A DNA stretch of 64,000 nt from an uncultured Bacteroides sp. (GTDB taxonomy: Bacteria > Bacteroidota > Bacteroidia > Bacteroidales > Bacteroidaceae). Positions 8,526-18,448 of the stretch are shown piece after piece. The DNA is taken from positions 16,454 through 80,453 of the forward strand of contig NZ_CASFWU010000010.1 in NCBI RefSeq assembly GCF_949298305.1, read 5' to 3'. The position numbers and the translations under genes were made by a program. The notes beneath the pieces are model-generated. The model had not been told where the DNA came from. It worked only from the letters and a program-made list of their open reading frames with translations, and searched no databases. Position 1 is the first letter of the stretch; each line of letters opens with the position of its first letter.

Positions 8526-9818
8526 TCAAATCCTCCCCATCGCCTTGGCCGCCAGCCACAGGATGAGCGCGGCGGCGAGGCCGAGCGCCAGCAGGTTGAA
8601 GAGGAAGAGCATGAGCAGGCATTTGGCCGTGGTCTTGCCCCAGCCCTCGCGGTAGACGGTGTGCATGGACACGAGCTGGTAGAGCATCAGCGCCAGCGGC
8701 GAGAGGAAGATGAAGGCGTCTTCCACGGGGTTGGTGACGACGTTGTTATAGCTTACACGGTTGAACTCCCAGAGCAGGATGCCTGCGGGCACGGCCATCA
8801 GCACCAGCAGGAGGCTGCTCAGGTGGGTGGCGTGGGCGAAGTGCTCCATGTAGCGTCGGCGCGGATAGAAGAGCTTGAACAGCAGCGCCTGCACAGGCAG
8901 GAGGAACATGAGGAACATGGGCGTCCACTTGGACAGCTGCCCCAGGACGAACGATGCCGTGGCCTGCTGGTGGAGACGGTCGGTCTGGTCGATGTTCGTC
9001 ATCCAGTCGTACGCGTCGGCCGTGATGCGTCCCGTCAGCGAGTCCGTGGGCATGTCGTGGTAGAAGAGCTCTTCCTCGTCCATCTCGCCCAGCTGTGCCG
9101 TGCGCCTCAGGACCTTGGCCTCGGTCTGGTTCTCCTCGTGGATGTCGGTGCGCTTCAGGCAGGCGTCGAAGAGCGCCCGCGGGAGGGTGACCCGGTTCAG
9201 CTCGTCGCCGCGCTCCTCGTAGTGCAGGCGGACGAGGCTGTCGGCCCGTTGCGCCCCGCGTGCGTCCAGCACCTTGCGCAGCGTCTCCATGTTGTAGGCG
9301 TAGACGGTCGTGTCCGGCAGCGCGTCTGCGTCCGCTCTTTGCAGCATACCTATCACCGTGTCGGGAATCTGCTCTCCCGCCATCGTCAGCAGCGCCCGTC
9401 CGGTGCTCCGCTCGGCGGCCATGAAGAAGAAGGTGAAGAACAGCACGGAGATGAACATGTAGAGCCGGAAGGGGTGTACGTAGGAGTTGATTTTGCCGTC
9501 GTTGAACTCGTTCGTCAGGAAGCCCGGGCGGGAGAACAGCAGGCGCAGCGTCATCCACACCTTGCCGTCGAACTGGTACATGTTCTCGAAGTACTGGCGG
9601 ACGTATTTCCACATGGGCTGGTGGATGTCCAGTGCGTATTGCCCGCACTGGTGGCAGTACATGCCCTTCAGCGTCGTTCCGCAGTTCATGCAGTGGGTGT
9701 AGGGCCTCACCTCCCCGGCCCCCTCTCCCGTAGAGAGGGGGAGAGTGGATGTGTCCTTCTTCTCCGTTTCCTTCTTCTTTTCCTTTCTAATCCGGTCGTA
9801 TAGCTTTCGTATCATCAT
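8526..9818 (-). CDS. DUF3667 zinc-ribbon membrane protein, paralogue 1
   Basis: A 430-residue protein with a basic N-terminus, then a zinc ribbon with CxxC pairs at about residues 43/46 and 55/58 (HCMNCGTTL, YCHQCGQYA), then WKYVRQYFENMYQFDGK. A membrane helix lies near 130 (FRLYMFISVLFFTFFFMA), and three or four more are in the C-terminal third. The family is common in Bacteroidetes and its function is unknown. Residues about 25-39 (STLPLSTGEGAGEVR) are encoded by an inserted REP-like repeat and have no counterpart in the neighbouring paralogue. It lies in tandem with the second DUF3667 gene, 111 bp downstream of it. Confidence 0.8.
   Translation of the reverse strand: MMIRKLYDRIRKEKKKETEKKDTSTLPLSTGEGAGEVRPYTHCMNCGTTLKGMYCHQCGQYALDIHQPMWKYVRQYFENMYQFDGKVWMTLRLLFSRPGFLTNEFNDGKINSYVHPFRLYMFISVLFFTFFFMAAERSTGRALLTMAGEQIPDTVIGMLQRADADALPDTTVYAYNMETLRKVLDARGAQRADSLVRLHYEERGDELNRVTLPRALFDACLKRTDIHEENQTEAKVLRRTAQLGEMDEEELFYHDMPTDSLTGRITADAYDWMTNIDQTDRLHQQATASFVLGQLSKWTPMFLMFLLPVQALLFKLFYPRRRYMEHFAHATHLSSLLLVLMAVPAGILLWEFNRVSYNNVVTNPVEDAFIFLSPLALMLYQLVSMHTVYREGWGKTTAKCLLMLFLFNLLALGLAAALILWLAAKAMGRI
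9703..9745. repeat. REP-like element inside the DUF3667 coding sequence
   Basis: The same GCCTCACCTCCCC...CCCTCTCCCG/GAGAGGGGGAG hairpin as the intergenic copies. Here it lies in frame within the N-terminal linker of the 8526-9818 gene, and the reading frame stays open through it. Confidence 0.85.
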
Positions 9819-9885
9819 TGTCTTCTTCCTGTCATTATCTTAGTTATCTGTCTTATCTATTCTATCTTCTCTCCGTCTGTTCTAT

Positions 9886-9927
9886 CCCTCCCCCTCTCTA
9901 CGGGAGAGGGGGTAGGGGGGTGAGGCT
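9886..9927. repeat. REP-like element between the two DUF3667 genes
   Basis: CCTCCCCCTCTCTACGGGAGAGGGGG followed by GGGGTGAGGC, same family as 8396-8499. It ends 3 bp before the stop of the upstream DUF3667 gene and may act as its terminator hairpin. Confidence 0.8.
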
Positions 9928-9929
9928 CC

Positions 9930-11291
9930 TTATATCGCCTCCGCCTCCGCCGCCAGCAGCCATATCAGCAGCGTGGCGGCCAGCAGCGACGCTATGGCGC
10001 TGAACAGCACGTAGAACAGCACCGCTTTCACCGTCGTCTTCACCCAGCCCTGGCGGTAGACCGTGCGGAAGGACACGAGCATGTAGAGGAACAGGGCCAC
10101 GGGAAAGCCTGTGAGAGTGATGCGCAGGGAGTTCAGCTGCACCGTGTTGAGCGTCTGTCCGGCAGCCACCAGGTCGTCGATGCCGTAGGCGAAGAGCGGC
10201 ACCAGCGGAATGCAAATCAGGATGAGGAAGACCGTGTTCAGGTGGATGGCGTGGACGAAGTGCCACATGTAGGGCATCCGCTTGCGGGCATAGAAGAGCT
10301 TCAGCATGGCTGCAAAAAGAGGCAGGAGGAACATCATATAGAAAGGTGTCCATTTGGAAAGGCCTGCTATAATGTCGTTGGTGAACTGCTCCTTTTGCAG
10401 GGTATCAGCTTCGGCGTCTTTCTTCACGTCGTCGGTCCAGATATAGACTTTTTGCGGTTGCAATACGAGGCTGTCGTTTCCGGTACGTATGCTGTCAACC
10501 CGGAAGGCTCTGATGGCTGCTGCGTTGTCGGGACCGTAATCCTTGCCGTCTATCCAGTTCTCTATGTTCAGGTTCTTCAGGGCACGCACCTTCCGGATGT
10601 AGTCCCAGTCCTGCGGCAGGATGTCGGTCTGCTTAAAGCAGGAGTCCACCAGCAGGCGGGGCAGAGTGGTGCGCGCCAGTCCGTAGAGGTCGTCGACGGG
10701 CTGGAAGCGCACGAGGCTGTCCGCGTCTTCCACGCCGAAGCGCAGCTTGAGGGTCTTCACCAGCCCGGGTACTTGGTAGAGATAGACCGTGGTGTCGGCC
10801 TGTTCTCCGTCCCGGTTGCCGCTCTGCTTCACCTGCTCCACGATGCTGCGGCGCAGCCGTCCGTCGGTCAGTGCGTTGAAGTCGCCCGCCCGCTCGCCCA
10901 CCAGCATGAAGAACACGGCGAAGAACACCACCGAGATGCACATGTAGAGGCGGAAGGGGTGGACGTAGGAGTTGATTTTGCCCGCGTTGAACTCGGCGGT
11001 GAGGAATCCCGGACGGGTGAACATATACCACAGCGTGCGTCCTATCTTGGTGTCGAACTGGTAGACGTTCTCGAAGTACTGGCGCACGTACTTCCAGAAG
11101 GGCTGCTCCACGTCCAGCGCATACTGCCCGCAACGGTGGCAGTACATGCCCTCGAGTGTCGTCCCGCAGTTCTTGCAGTGTGTATATTTCGGTGTCCTCT
11201 TCTTGCGTATTCTCCGCAGGCGCATCAGCTCAATCTTTCGCCGCACGCGCCGCGACCGTGCCCGCAGGCGTTCTTTCCAATCTCTCAGCAT
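9930..11291 (-). CDS. DUF3667 zinc-ribbon membrane protein, paralogue 2
   Basis: A 453-residue paralogue of the 8526-9818 product. A strongly basic N-terminus (KERLRARSRRVRRKIELMRL) precedes a zinc ribbon with CxxC pairs at about 39/42 and 51/54, the shared QYFENVYQFD segment, a helix at about 125-145 and a helical C-terminal membrane domain. It has no repeat-derived insertion, so it shows the ancestral spacing between the basic region and the zinc ribbon. A TATTTTTG -7 box on the minus strand (11317-11324) lies 26 bp upstream, consistent with this start. Function unknown; probably an inner-membrane protein with a cytoplasmic zinc ribbon. Confidence 0.8.
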   Translation of the reverse strand: MLRDWKERLRARSRRVRRKIELMRLRRIRKKRTPKYTHCKNCGTTLEGMYCHRCGQYALDVEQPFWKYVRQYFENVYQFDTKIGRTLWYMFTRPGFLTAEFNAGKINSYVHPFRLYMCISVVFFAVFFMLVGERAGDFNALTDGRLRRSIVEQVKQSGNRDGEQADTTVYLYQVPGLVKTLKLRFGVEDADSLVRFQPVDDLYGLARTTLPRLLVDSCFKQTDILPQDWDYIRKVRALKNLNIENWIDGKDYGPDNAAAIRAFRVDSIRTGNDSLVLQPQKVYIWTDDVKKDAEADTLQKEQFTNDIIAGLSKWTPFYMMFLLPLFAAMLKLFYARKRMPYMWHFVHAIHLNTVFLILICIPLVPLFAYGIDDLVAAGQTLNTVQLNSLRITLTGFPVALFLYMLVSFRTVYRQGWVKTTVKAVLFYVLFSAIASLLAATLLIWLLAAEAEAI

Positions 11292-11446
11292 AGTCGTACG
11301 TATGTCAAATCGGCCGCAAAAATATAAAAAATGTGATAGTTGCTTAGGTTTTGCTTAAAAAAGTTATGCAGTCTACAAGAAAAAAGCGAAATTTGCGCTG
11401 CGTTAATGCAGGAGTATTTTTAATACCTTTAAACAATAAATACATT

Positions 11447-13093
11447 ATGACAAAAAGTGCATTGCAAATTGCAAGGGCTGCCTACCAGCCCAAACTTCCG
11501 AAAGCGCTGAAGGGCAACGTGAAGGCCGTATGCGGCGCCGCCACCCAGTCTGTGGCCGATCAGGAAGAAATCAAGAAACTGTTTCCCAACACCTACGGAA
11601 TGCCTCTCATCAAGTTCGAGGCTACCGACGAAGCTGTCAGCTTCCCCGCTATCAACGTGGGTGTCATCCTCTCGGGCGGTCAGGCTCCTGGTGGTCACAA
11701 TGTAATCTCCGGCCTCTTTGACGGCATCAAGAAACTGAACAAGGACAGCAAGCTCTACGGCTTCATCCTGGGCCCCGGCGGCCTGGTAGACCATAACTAC
11801 ATGGAACTGACAGCCGACATCATTGACGAATACCGCAACACCGGCGGCTTCGACATCATCGGCTCGGGCCGTACCAAACTGGAGAAGGAAGAGCAGTTCG
11901 AGAAGGGATATGAAATCCTGAAGGAACTGGGCATCAAGGCGCTGGTCATCATCGGCGGCGACGACTCCAACACCAACGCCTGCGTGCTGGCCGAATACTA
12001 CGCTGCCAAGAACTACGGCGTACAGGTCATTGGCTGCCCCAAGACCATCGACGGCGACCTGAAGAACGAAATGATTGAGACCAGCTTCGGCTTCGATACG
12101 GCCTGCAAGACTTACTCTGAAGTCATCGGCAATATCCAGCGCGACTGCAACTCCGCCCGCAAGTACTGGCACTTCATCAAGCTGATGGGTCGCTCGGCTT
12201 CCCACATCGCCCTTGAGTGTGCTTTGCAAGTACAGCCCAACATCTGTATCGTATCGGAAGAGGTGGAGGCCAAGGACATGTCTTTGGACGACGTAGTGAC
12301 CTACATTGCTCAGGCCGTCGCTGCCCGCGCCGCAGAAGGCAACAACTTCGGTACGGTGCTCATCCCCGAGGGTCTGATTGAGTTCATCCCCGCCATGAAG
12401 CGCCTCATCGCCGAACTGAACGACTTCCTGGCTGCCAACGCCGACGAGTTTGCCCACATCAAGAAGTCTCACCAACGCGACTATATCATCAGCAAGCTCT
12501 CTGCCGAGAACTCCGCTATCTACGCCAGCCTGCCCGAAAGCGTGGCACGTCAGCTGACACTGGACCGCGACCCGCACGGAAACGTACAGGTATCGCTCAT
12601 CGAGACCGAGAAGCTGCTCTCCGAAATGGTAGCCACCAAGCTGGCACAGTGGAAGGAAGAAGGCAAGTTCGTAGGCAAGTTCGCTTCGCAGCACCACTTC
12701 TTCGGCTACGAAGGCCGTTGCGCCGCTCCGTCCAACTTCGATGCCGACTACTGCTACTCACTGGGCTACACAGCCGCTTCGCTGATTGCCAACGGCAAGA
12801 CTGGCTACATGTCATCCGTGCGCAACACGACTGCTCCTGCCGACGAATGGATTGCAGGCGGTGTGCCCATCACCATGATGATGAACATGGAGCGCCGTCA
12901 CGGCGAGATGAAGCCCGTTATCCAGAAGGCTCTGGTGAAGCTGGACGGTGCGCCCTTCAAGGCATTTGCCGCACAGCGCGACGTATGGGCCAAGGAAACG
13001 GCTTACGTTTATCCCGGTCCTATCCAGTACTTCGGTCCTACTGAAGTTTGCGACCAGCCTACCAAGACCTTGCAGCTGGAGCAGGCCAAATAA
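11447..13093 (+). CDS. pfp: Diphosphate-fructose-6-phosphate 1-phosphotransferase (PPi-dependent PFK)
   Basis: A 548-residue long-form phosphofructokinase that reversibly phosphorylates fructose 6-phosphate using pyrophosphate. Visible motifs are [12 protein letters not shown] near residue 75, GGDDSNTNA near 168 (Asp where ATP-dependent enzymes have Gly, the hallmark of PPi use), PKTIDGDL near 197 and MGRSASH near 247. Start ATG 11447 ([16 protein letters not shown]) is preceded by TACCTTTA (11424-11431), a plausible -7 box. A TTG start at 11351 in the same frame would lie upstream of that box and was rejected. Central glycolysis/gluconeogenesis gene, cytoplasmic. Confidence 0.93.
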   Translation: MTKSALQIARAAYQPKLPKALKGNVKAVCGAATQSVADQEEIKKLFPNTYGMPLIKFEATDEAVSFPAINVGVILSGGQAPGGHNVISGLFDGIKKLNKDSKLYGFILGPGGLVDHNYMELTADIIDEYRNTGGFDIIGSGRTKLEKEEQFEKGYEILKELGIKALVIIGGDDSNTNACVLAEYYAAKNYGVQVIGCPKTIDGDLKNEMIETSFGFDTACKTYSEVIGNIQRDCNSARKYWHFIKLMGRSASHIALECALQVQPNICIVSEEVEAKDMSLDDVVTYIAQAVAARAAEGNNFGTVLIPEGLIEFIPAMKRLIAELNDFLAANADEFAHIKKSHQRDYIISKLSAENSAIYASLPESVARQLTLDRDPHGNVQVSLIETEKLLSEMVATKLAQWKEEGKFVGKFASQHHFFGYEGRCAAPSNFDADYCYSLGYTAASLIANGKTGYMSSVRNTTAPADEWIAGGVPITMMMNMERRHGEMKPVIQKALVKLDGAPFKAFAAQRDVWAKETAYVYPGPIQYFGPTEVCDQPTKTLQLEQAK

Positions 13094-13301
13094 GAAGAGG
13101 CATTGCGTCTGCAACAAAGTCTGAGCCTGCGGCCCGGCGGCACACAGCCGTCGGCCTCCGCCGGCGAGGCAATCTATATATAAGGAATATATAAGGAAAA
13201 AGGAGGATGTGTCAAAACCGCGCATGAATGGGTTTTGGCGTATCCTCTTCTTTTGAATACAAGCGGCTCCACCCGACGGTGGAAAGCCGGAATGACATTG
13301 A

Positions 13302-14171
13302 ATGGATATGATGACAAAGAATACCCCCAAGCCCCAGCGCAAGTCGGCCAAACGAACCGCCACTGCTGCCAAGCGTCCCTCGGGCCGGAAGAAGCAGCAG
13401 CCTTCCCGCTCCATGTCCGTCTGGCTGCGCAATGTGCTGGCCGTGGCCATCATTCTGGTCTTTTCGGCCGGATTCTATTGGTTCTTTGTCCGTCCCTACG
13501 CCTATCGGTGGAAACCCTGCCATGGACAGCGGTTCTACGGAGTGTGCATGCCCTGCAATTACGAGGTGCATGGCATCGACATTTCCCACTATCAGGGAGA
13601 CATCGACTGGGGAAAATTGGTGAACAGCCGCAGCGCGGACTTCCCCATTCAGTTCGTATTCATGAAAGCCACCGAGGGAGGTGACTACGGCGACGACAAG
13701 TTTGCTCACAATTTCGACCTGGCCCATCGTCACGGCCTGATTCGTGGAGCCTATCATTTCTTCATTCCGCAGACAGATCCTGTCAAGCAGGCCGATTTCT
13801 TCATCCGTACCGTCCGTCTGACGAAAGGTGACTTGCCTCCCGTGCTCGATGTGGAGACTACCGGGCGCAAGTCGGTGAGCGAGTTGCAGAAAAGCGTCAA
13901 GACCTGGCTGGACAGGGTGGAGGCCCATTACGGCGTTAAGCCCATTCTCTATGCCTCCTACAAGTTCAAGGAACGTTATCTGAACGATTCCATTTTCAAT
14001 ACCTATCCCTATTGGATTGCCCATTATTACGTGGACTCCGTTCGCTACACGGGTCCGTGGCACTTCTGGCAGCACACGGATGTGGGGCAGGTGCCGGGCA
14101 TCGAGGAGGACGTGGACCTGAACGTGTTCAACGGCACGCTGGAAGAGCTGGTGGGCATGACCTTGCCCTGA
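13302..14171 (+). CDS. GH25-family lysozyme (N,O-diacetylmuramidase), membrane-anchored
   Basis: 289 residues: a Lys/Arg-rich cytoplasmic tail (1-40), a signal anchor (about 42-63), and a GH25 domain (about 88-285). Catalytic signatures are GIDISHYQGDIDW (active-site Asp), MKATEGGDY (Glu) and PPVLDVET (the DxE motif). GH25 enzymes cleave the MurNAc-GlcNAc bond of peptidoglycan. The anchor suggests it acts in the periplasm in self wall turnover rather than being freely secreted. It is convergent with prmA. ATG 13308 is an alternative start. Confidence 0.9.
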   Translation: MDMMTKNTPKPQRKSAKRTATAAKRPSGRKKQQPSRSMSVWLRNVLAVAIILVFSAGFYWFFVRPYAYRWKPCHGQRFYGVCMPCNYEVHGIDISHYQGDIDWGKLVNSRSADFPIQFVFMKATEGGDYGDDKFAHNFDLAHRHGLIRGAYHFFIPQTDPVKQADFFIRTVRLTKGDLPPVLDVETTGRKSVSELQKSVKTWLDRVEAHYGVKPILYASYKFKERYLNDSIFNTYPYWIAHYYVDSVRYTGPWHFWQHTDVGQVPGIEEDVDLNVFNGTLEELVGMTLP

Positions 14172-14235
14172 CCATTCTCCGCCTGCCTCCTCTCTTTACC
14201 CGTATCTTTCTTTCTCCTAGGTTTCGATCCCTTTC

Positions 14236-15081
14236 TTAAAAGCGGATAAACTTCACTGCTGCCCAATGGTTGCGCTCCCGTTGGTGTGCGAAGAACAGCC
14301 CGTTTTGTTCGGCTTCGTCTTGGATGGCGGGAATGTCGTCCGTATAGAATCCGCTCATGTACAGTTCCGCTCCCGGCTTCATGCGGGCAATGTAATGCTT
14401 CATGTCGGCCAGCAGGATGTTGCGGTTGATGTTGGCTATCACCACGTCGAACGGCCCCTTGTCGGCCAATGAGGAGGCGTCGCCCTGGTGGACGGAGATG
14501 TTGTCCAGGTGGTTCAGTGCGATGTTCTCGAGCGAATTGCGCACGCACCATTCATCAATGTCGATGGCGGTACACGAAGCCGCACCGCGCATGCGGGCCA
14601 GGATGGCCAGGATGGAAGTGCCGCACCCCATGTCGAGTACGTTCTTTCCTTGCAGGTCGTTGTCCAGCAGTTCGCTGATGATGAGGCTGGTCGTCTCGTG
14701 GTGTCCTGTGCCGAACGCCATCTGCGGGTTGATGATGATGTCATACTCCGCCTGTGGCACGTCGTGGTGGAAGGTGCTGTGTATCACGCAGCGGTCGCCG
14801 ATGATGATGGGCTGGAAGAAGTTCTTCTCCCACTCCTCGTTCCAGTCCTTGTCCTCCGCTTCCTCGCAGGTGTAGCTTATCTTCGTGTCGGGCAGGGGGA
14901 AGTCGGCCAGGGCGGCCTCCAGCGCTTCTTCTTGATAGAGGTTCTTCTGGATGTAGGCGGCGATGCCTTCGGGTTGCTCTACGAAACTCTCAAATCCCAC
15001 TTCCCCCAGTACGGCGGAAAGCACGTCGTTGACGGTCTCCGTGCAGGGGACGGTGCGGAACATAAATTCTAAGTACTTCAT
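14236..15081 (-). CDS. prmA: Ribosomal protein L11 methyltransferase
   Basis: A 281-residue SAM-dependent methyltransferase. MKYLEFMFRTVPCTE opens the L11-recognition domain. Further on are the pre-motif PQMAFGTGHHETT, motif I VLDMGCGTSILAILA and the NxN-type motif DVVIANINRNIL, all characteristic of PrmA. It modifies the N-terminus and lysines of ribosomal protein L11. The frame stays open to 15249, but that extension has no family similarity, so ATG 15081 was chosen. Confidence 0.9.
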   Translation of the reverse strand: MKYLEFMFRTVPCTETVNDVLSAVLGEVGFESFVEQPEGIAAYIQKNLYQEEALEAALADFPLPDTKISYTCEEAEDKDWNEEWEKNFFQPIIIGDRCVIHSTFHHDVPQAEYDIIINPQMAFGTGHHETTSLIISELLDNDLQGKNVLDMGCGTSILAILARMRGAASCTAIDIDEWCVRNSLENIALNHLDNISVHQGDASSLADKGPFDVVIANINRNILLADMKHYIARMKPGAELYMSGFYTDDIPAIQDEAEQNGLFFAHQRERNHWAAVKFIRF

Positions 15082-15344
15082 GGCTGTCTGTTGATGGTTG
15101 GTTAAGAACCAAAGATGTCTGTAATCCTTGTGTAGTGCAAAGATAAGGTAAAGCTGAGGCTGTGCAAACATTTGTCTTCCTTTTTTTGCGGAGTGGGGAA
15201 ATAGGGATTTCCCTAAAAAACTTTGGGGGAAATCTGTCGGGCGGGTCATTTTACGTGGCTATCTTCGCACTGCAAGTATAGCGGCCAGACGGTACGCTGC
15301 CTGCCGAGAGACATTATTTCTATAAATCTATAAAACCTACGAAT

Positions 15345-16673
15345 ATGAAAAAGATTGTTTTTTTATCACTTTTTGCCTTGTGCCTTCCCTGGACACTCGC
15401 CGCGCAAAGTATAGAGGACGACCTTTACTACGTGCCTTCCAAGAAGAAGGAAACGCCCAAGCAGGAGGAAGTGAAGAAGACTCCTGCCCGCGAGACGGTG
15501 GTGGTAAAGACCAACGCGCCTGCTACGACGGTGGTATCCTCCGGCAAGAGCGGGACGACCGTGGTCGTGAGGGACGTGAAAGGCAATGTCCGCGACGTGG
15601 ACGAGTACAACCGGCGTTACGACTCGGACGACTATGCATTCTCTCAGGAAAATGATACGCTGTTCATCGACGAAAAGCCCTACGACGGCCTCGACGGCGA
15701 ATGGGTGAACGGTTTCGACGGTTCGGCAGATGACTATGAGTACGCCACCCGCATCATCCGCTTCCGCAATCCGCGCTTTGCCGTCAGCATCAGCAGTCCT
15801 TATTATTGGGACATTGTCTACGGACTCAACTCGTGGGAGTGGAATGTCTATACAGACGGTCTTTATGCCTATGCTTTCCCCACGTTCAGCAACAGCTTGT
15901 GGTGGGATTGGCGTTGGGGCTCCTACGGCTGGGGCTATCCCTACTACGGTTGGGGATGGAGCAGCTGGTACGGTCCGGGCTGGGGCTATCCTTATTATAG
16001 CTGGGGCTTCGGCTGGGGCGGCTGGTATGCCGGCTGGTGGGGTCCTCACTATCATTATCATCCCGGCTGGTATCCGGGCGGCTACTGGGGAGGACGTCCT
16101 GCCGTTTACGACACCTATACCCGCCGCAGCACAGCCGGCGTCCGGAGCTCTTACAGCACGGGTGCACGCCGGGGAGGCGCATCGGCCGTACGCGGAACGT
16201 CGGGAGCTACCCGTGCCACCCGCTCTACCGGAACATCCACTTACAGCCGTGGCGCCACCAAGCGCGTGGTTGGTACCCGCTCAACGGCTACGAGGCCCGG
16301 AGCAGAATCCCGCACCAACGCCGCCGACACCCGCCGGAGCGTCTATACCCGTCCGAGCAGTACCCGTACAGGCTCCACCTATACCGGTACCCGTGAGAAC
16401 GGTTCGGCCACTACTCCCGTCTACACCGGAGGCGGCCGTCGCACCAGCACACGCGGTGCTTCCACCTACAGCCGGGGCAGTTCGCAGTCCGCTACCCGCA
16501 ACTATTCCAATGGAAACAGCAGCAACCGTAACCGTTCCTACACACCTTCGTCGCGCAGCACGACCACCCGCAGCTATTCCACGGGCGGCGGCAGTTCCTC
16601 CAGAGGTTCCATGGGCGGCGGCTCTACCCGTTCGTCGGGCGGTGGCGGCGGTGCTTCGCGCAGCAGAAGATGA
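15345..16673 (+). CDS. Exported low-complexity Trp/Tyr/Gly- and Arg/Ser/Thr-rich protein
   Basis: A 442-residue exported protein with a signal peptide ending in WTLAAQS. Three zones follow: an acidic/charged segment to about 170; a remarkable aromatic zone at about 180-255 made of repeats such as WGYPYYGWGWSSWYG and HYHYHPGWYPGG; and an Arg/Ser/Thr/Gly-rich tail (260-442) with recurring RRSTSTYSRG-like units. No enzymatic motif is visible. Such proteins occur widely in Bacteroides as uncharacterised surface or periplasmic proteins; binding or structural roles are speculation. The tail is intrinsically disordered by composition. Confidence 0.75.
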   Translation: MKKIVFLSLFALCLPWTLAAQSIEDDLYYVPSKKKETPKQEEVKKTPARETVVVKTNAPATTVVSSGKSGTTVVVRDVKGNVRDVDEYNRRYDSDDYAFSQENDTLFIDEKPYDGLDGEWVNGFDGSADDYEYATRIIRFRNPRFAVSISSPYYWDIVYGLNSWEWNVYTDGLYAYAFPTFSNSLWWDWRWGSYGWGYPYYGWGWSSWYGPGWGYPYYSWGFGWGGWYAGWWGPHYHYHPGWYPGGYWGGRPAVYDTYTRRSTAGVRSSYSTGARRGGASAVRGTSGATRATRSTGTSTYSRGATKRVVGTRSTATRPGAESRTNAADTRRSVYTRPSSTRTGSTYTGTRENGSATTPVYTGGGRRTSTRGASTYSRGSSQSATRNYSNGNSSNRNRSYTPSSRSTTTRSYSTGGGSSSRGSMGGGSTRSSGGGGGASRSRR

Positions 16674-16842
16674 CAGTTGCCCTGATTTGAGATTCATGTA
16701 GAATGATAACAACCCAAGCTCTGCAAGCCCAGGTCCTGTGTCGGGCAGGGTGGGAGAAGGAACGTTCCTTTCCCGCTACGACGGGCGGCACTTTGCTTCC
16801 TGACAGGAGATGGGGCTTGCGGTGTTTAAACAGACTTTAAAT

Positions 16843-18435
16843 ATGAAGAAAATACTGACGTTGGCTGTAGGGACGCTTTTGCTGGCAGTCCCGTTGAGTG
16901 CACAGACTGTGTACGATGCAGCCCAGATAGCTAATAAAGACTTGAACGGTACTGCCCGTTTTGTCGGTATGGGCGGAGCCATGAGTGCGTTGGGCGGAGA
17001 CATCTCCACCATCGCCACCAATCCGGCCGGCATCGGCATCTACCGGAGCAACGACCTGGTGACTACCTTCGGCCTCTCGGCCTACGGCACGGAGAGCTCT
17101 TTCCAGGGCAACAAGTGGTCGGCCGACAACATGCGGGGCGACTTTGACAACATCGGCCTTGTCTGGTCCAACAAGATAGGCAATGTCACCACCCTGCGCT
17201 ATGTGAACTTCGGGTTCAACTACAAGCGTGCCAAGTCCTTCTACCGCAACATGGAGATGGGAGGCAACATGGGCAACCTTTCGCAGACCTACCAGATGGC
17301 CTGGCAGGCCAGCGGTTCGGGCATCCCCGATTTCGGCATCACCAACTGGGGCGACTATCCGTTTGAAGACCCCAATGTGGGCTGGCTTTCGGCCATCGGA
17401 TATAAGGGATATGTCATTGACCCGGCCGACGACAAGGGCAACTACGTGGGCATGTACAACAACGCCGATGCCAGCTTCCGTTCCGAGGAGCGGGGCGGGG
17501 TAGACCAGTACGACTTCAACCTCTCGTTCAACCTCAGCGACCGCATCTACTTGGGTGTCACCATCGGCGCCTATTCCGTCAACTATAACAAGTACACCTA
17601 CTACGGCGAGAACTATACGGGCGTAGATGCCCCGCAGAAGTACTCGTTGCAGAGCTGGAACAAGATTGAGGGCAGCGGCTTCGACGTGAAGCTGGGTGCC
17701 ATTGTCCGTCCTTTCGAGACCTCTCCGCTGCGTATCGGCTTTGCTGTCCATACGCCTACTTTCTATAACCTGGACTATCGGACCAGCGCCTACATCAGTT
17801 CGGACGTGCTGAACGCCGAGACGGGCACCATCGACCAGTGGGAACTGGATACCCGCGCCGAGTTGGCCGGCGGCGGAGACATGGTACGCTCTTTCCGCCT
17901 GCGCACGCCCTGGACGTACAACGTCAGCCTGGGCTACACCGTCGGACAGAACTTTGCCTTCGGTGCCGAGTATGAGTATCAGGACTATTCATCCATGGAG
18001 TTCCAGAGCCCGGAAGGCTTCTCTTCCGACTTTGAGTGGGAAAACAGTGCCATGCCCATGCTGAAAGGGGTAAGCACGTTCCGCGTGGGCATGGAGTACA
18101 AGGTGATTCCGCAGTTTGCTTTCCGTGCGGGCTACAATTTCCAGTCCGCCCTCTTCAAGAGCGACGCTTTCAAGGACCTTCCCTTCAACTCCATCCAGAC
18201 GGATACCGACTTTGCCAATACCAAGGCGCTGAACAATTATACGATTGGCATCGGTTACCGTGGCTCGATGTTCTATGCCGACCTGGCCTATAAGTTCTCG
18301 TCCTACAAGTCGGACTTCTATCCCTTTGCCAATTTCTATACGGAAGGCGGAGGCATTGTTTACGAGACTCCCGAGGTGACCAAGGTCACCAATACGCGCA
18401 GCCAGGTGCTGCTGACGCTGGGCGTGCGGTTCTGA
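16843..18435 (+). CDS. OmpP1/FadL-type outer-membrane transport protein
   Basis: A 530-residue outer-membrane beta-barrel with signal peptide MKKILTLAVGTLLLAVPLSA and mature N-terminus QTVYDAAQ. GTARFVGMGGAMSALGGDIS and TNPAGIGIYRSND form the FadL-type N-terminal hatch signature (NPAG). Alternating strand patterns run to a C-terminal strand ending in an aromatic residue (VLLTLGVRF). Family members import hydrophobic substrates such as long-chain fatty acids or aromatics. Start 16843 was chosen for the signal peptide; the frame is open to 16810. The substrate is not evident from the neighbourhood. Confidence 0.85.
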   Translation: MKKILTLAVGTLLLAVPLSAQTVYDAAQIANKDLNGTARFVGMGGAMSALGGDISTIATNPAGIGIYRSNDLVTTFGLSAYGTESSFQGNKWSADNMRGDFDNIGLVWSNKIGNVTTLRYVNFGFNYKRAKSFYRNMEMGGNMGNLSQTYQMAWQASGSGIPDFGITNWGDYPFEDPNVGWLSAIGYKGYVIDPADDKGNYVGMYNNADASFRSEERGGVDQYDFNLSFNLSDRIYLGVTIGAYSVNYNKYTYYGENYTGVDAPQKYSLQSWNKIEGSGFDVKLGAIVRPFETSPLRIGFAVHTPTFYNLDYRTSAYISSDVLNAETGTIDQWELDTRAELAGGGDMVRSFRLRTPWTYNVSLGYTVGQNFAFGAEYEYQDYSSMEFQSPEGFSSDFEWENSAMPMLKGVSTFRVGMEYKVIPQFAFRAGYNFQSALFKSDAFKDLPFNSIQTDTDFANTKALNNYTIGIGYRGSMFYADLAYKFSSYKSDFYPFANFYTEGGGIVYETPEVTKVTNTRSQVLLTLGVRF

Positions 18436-18448
18436 CGCCGGACCTTTT

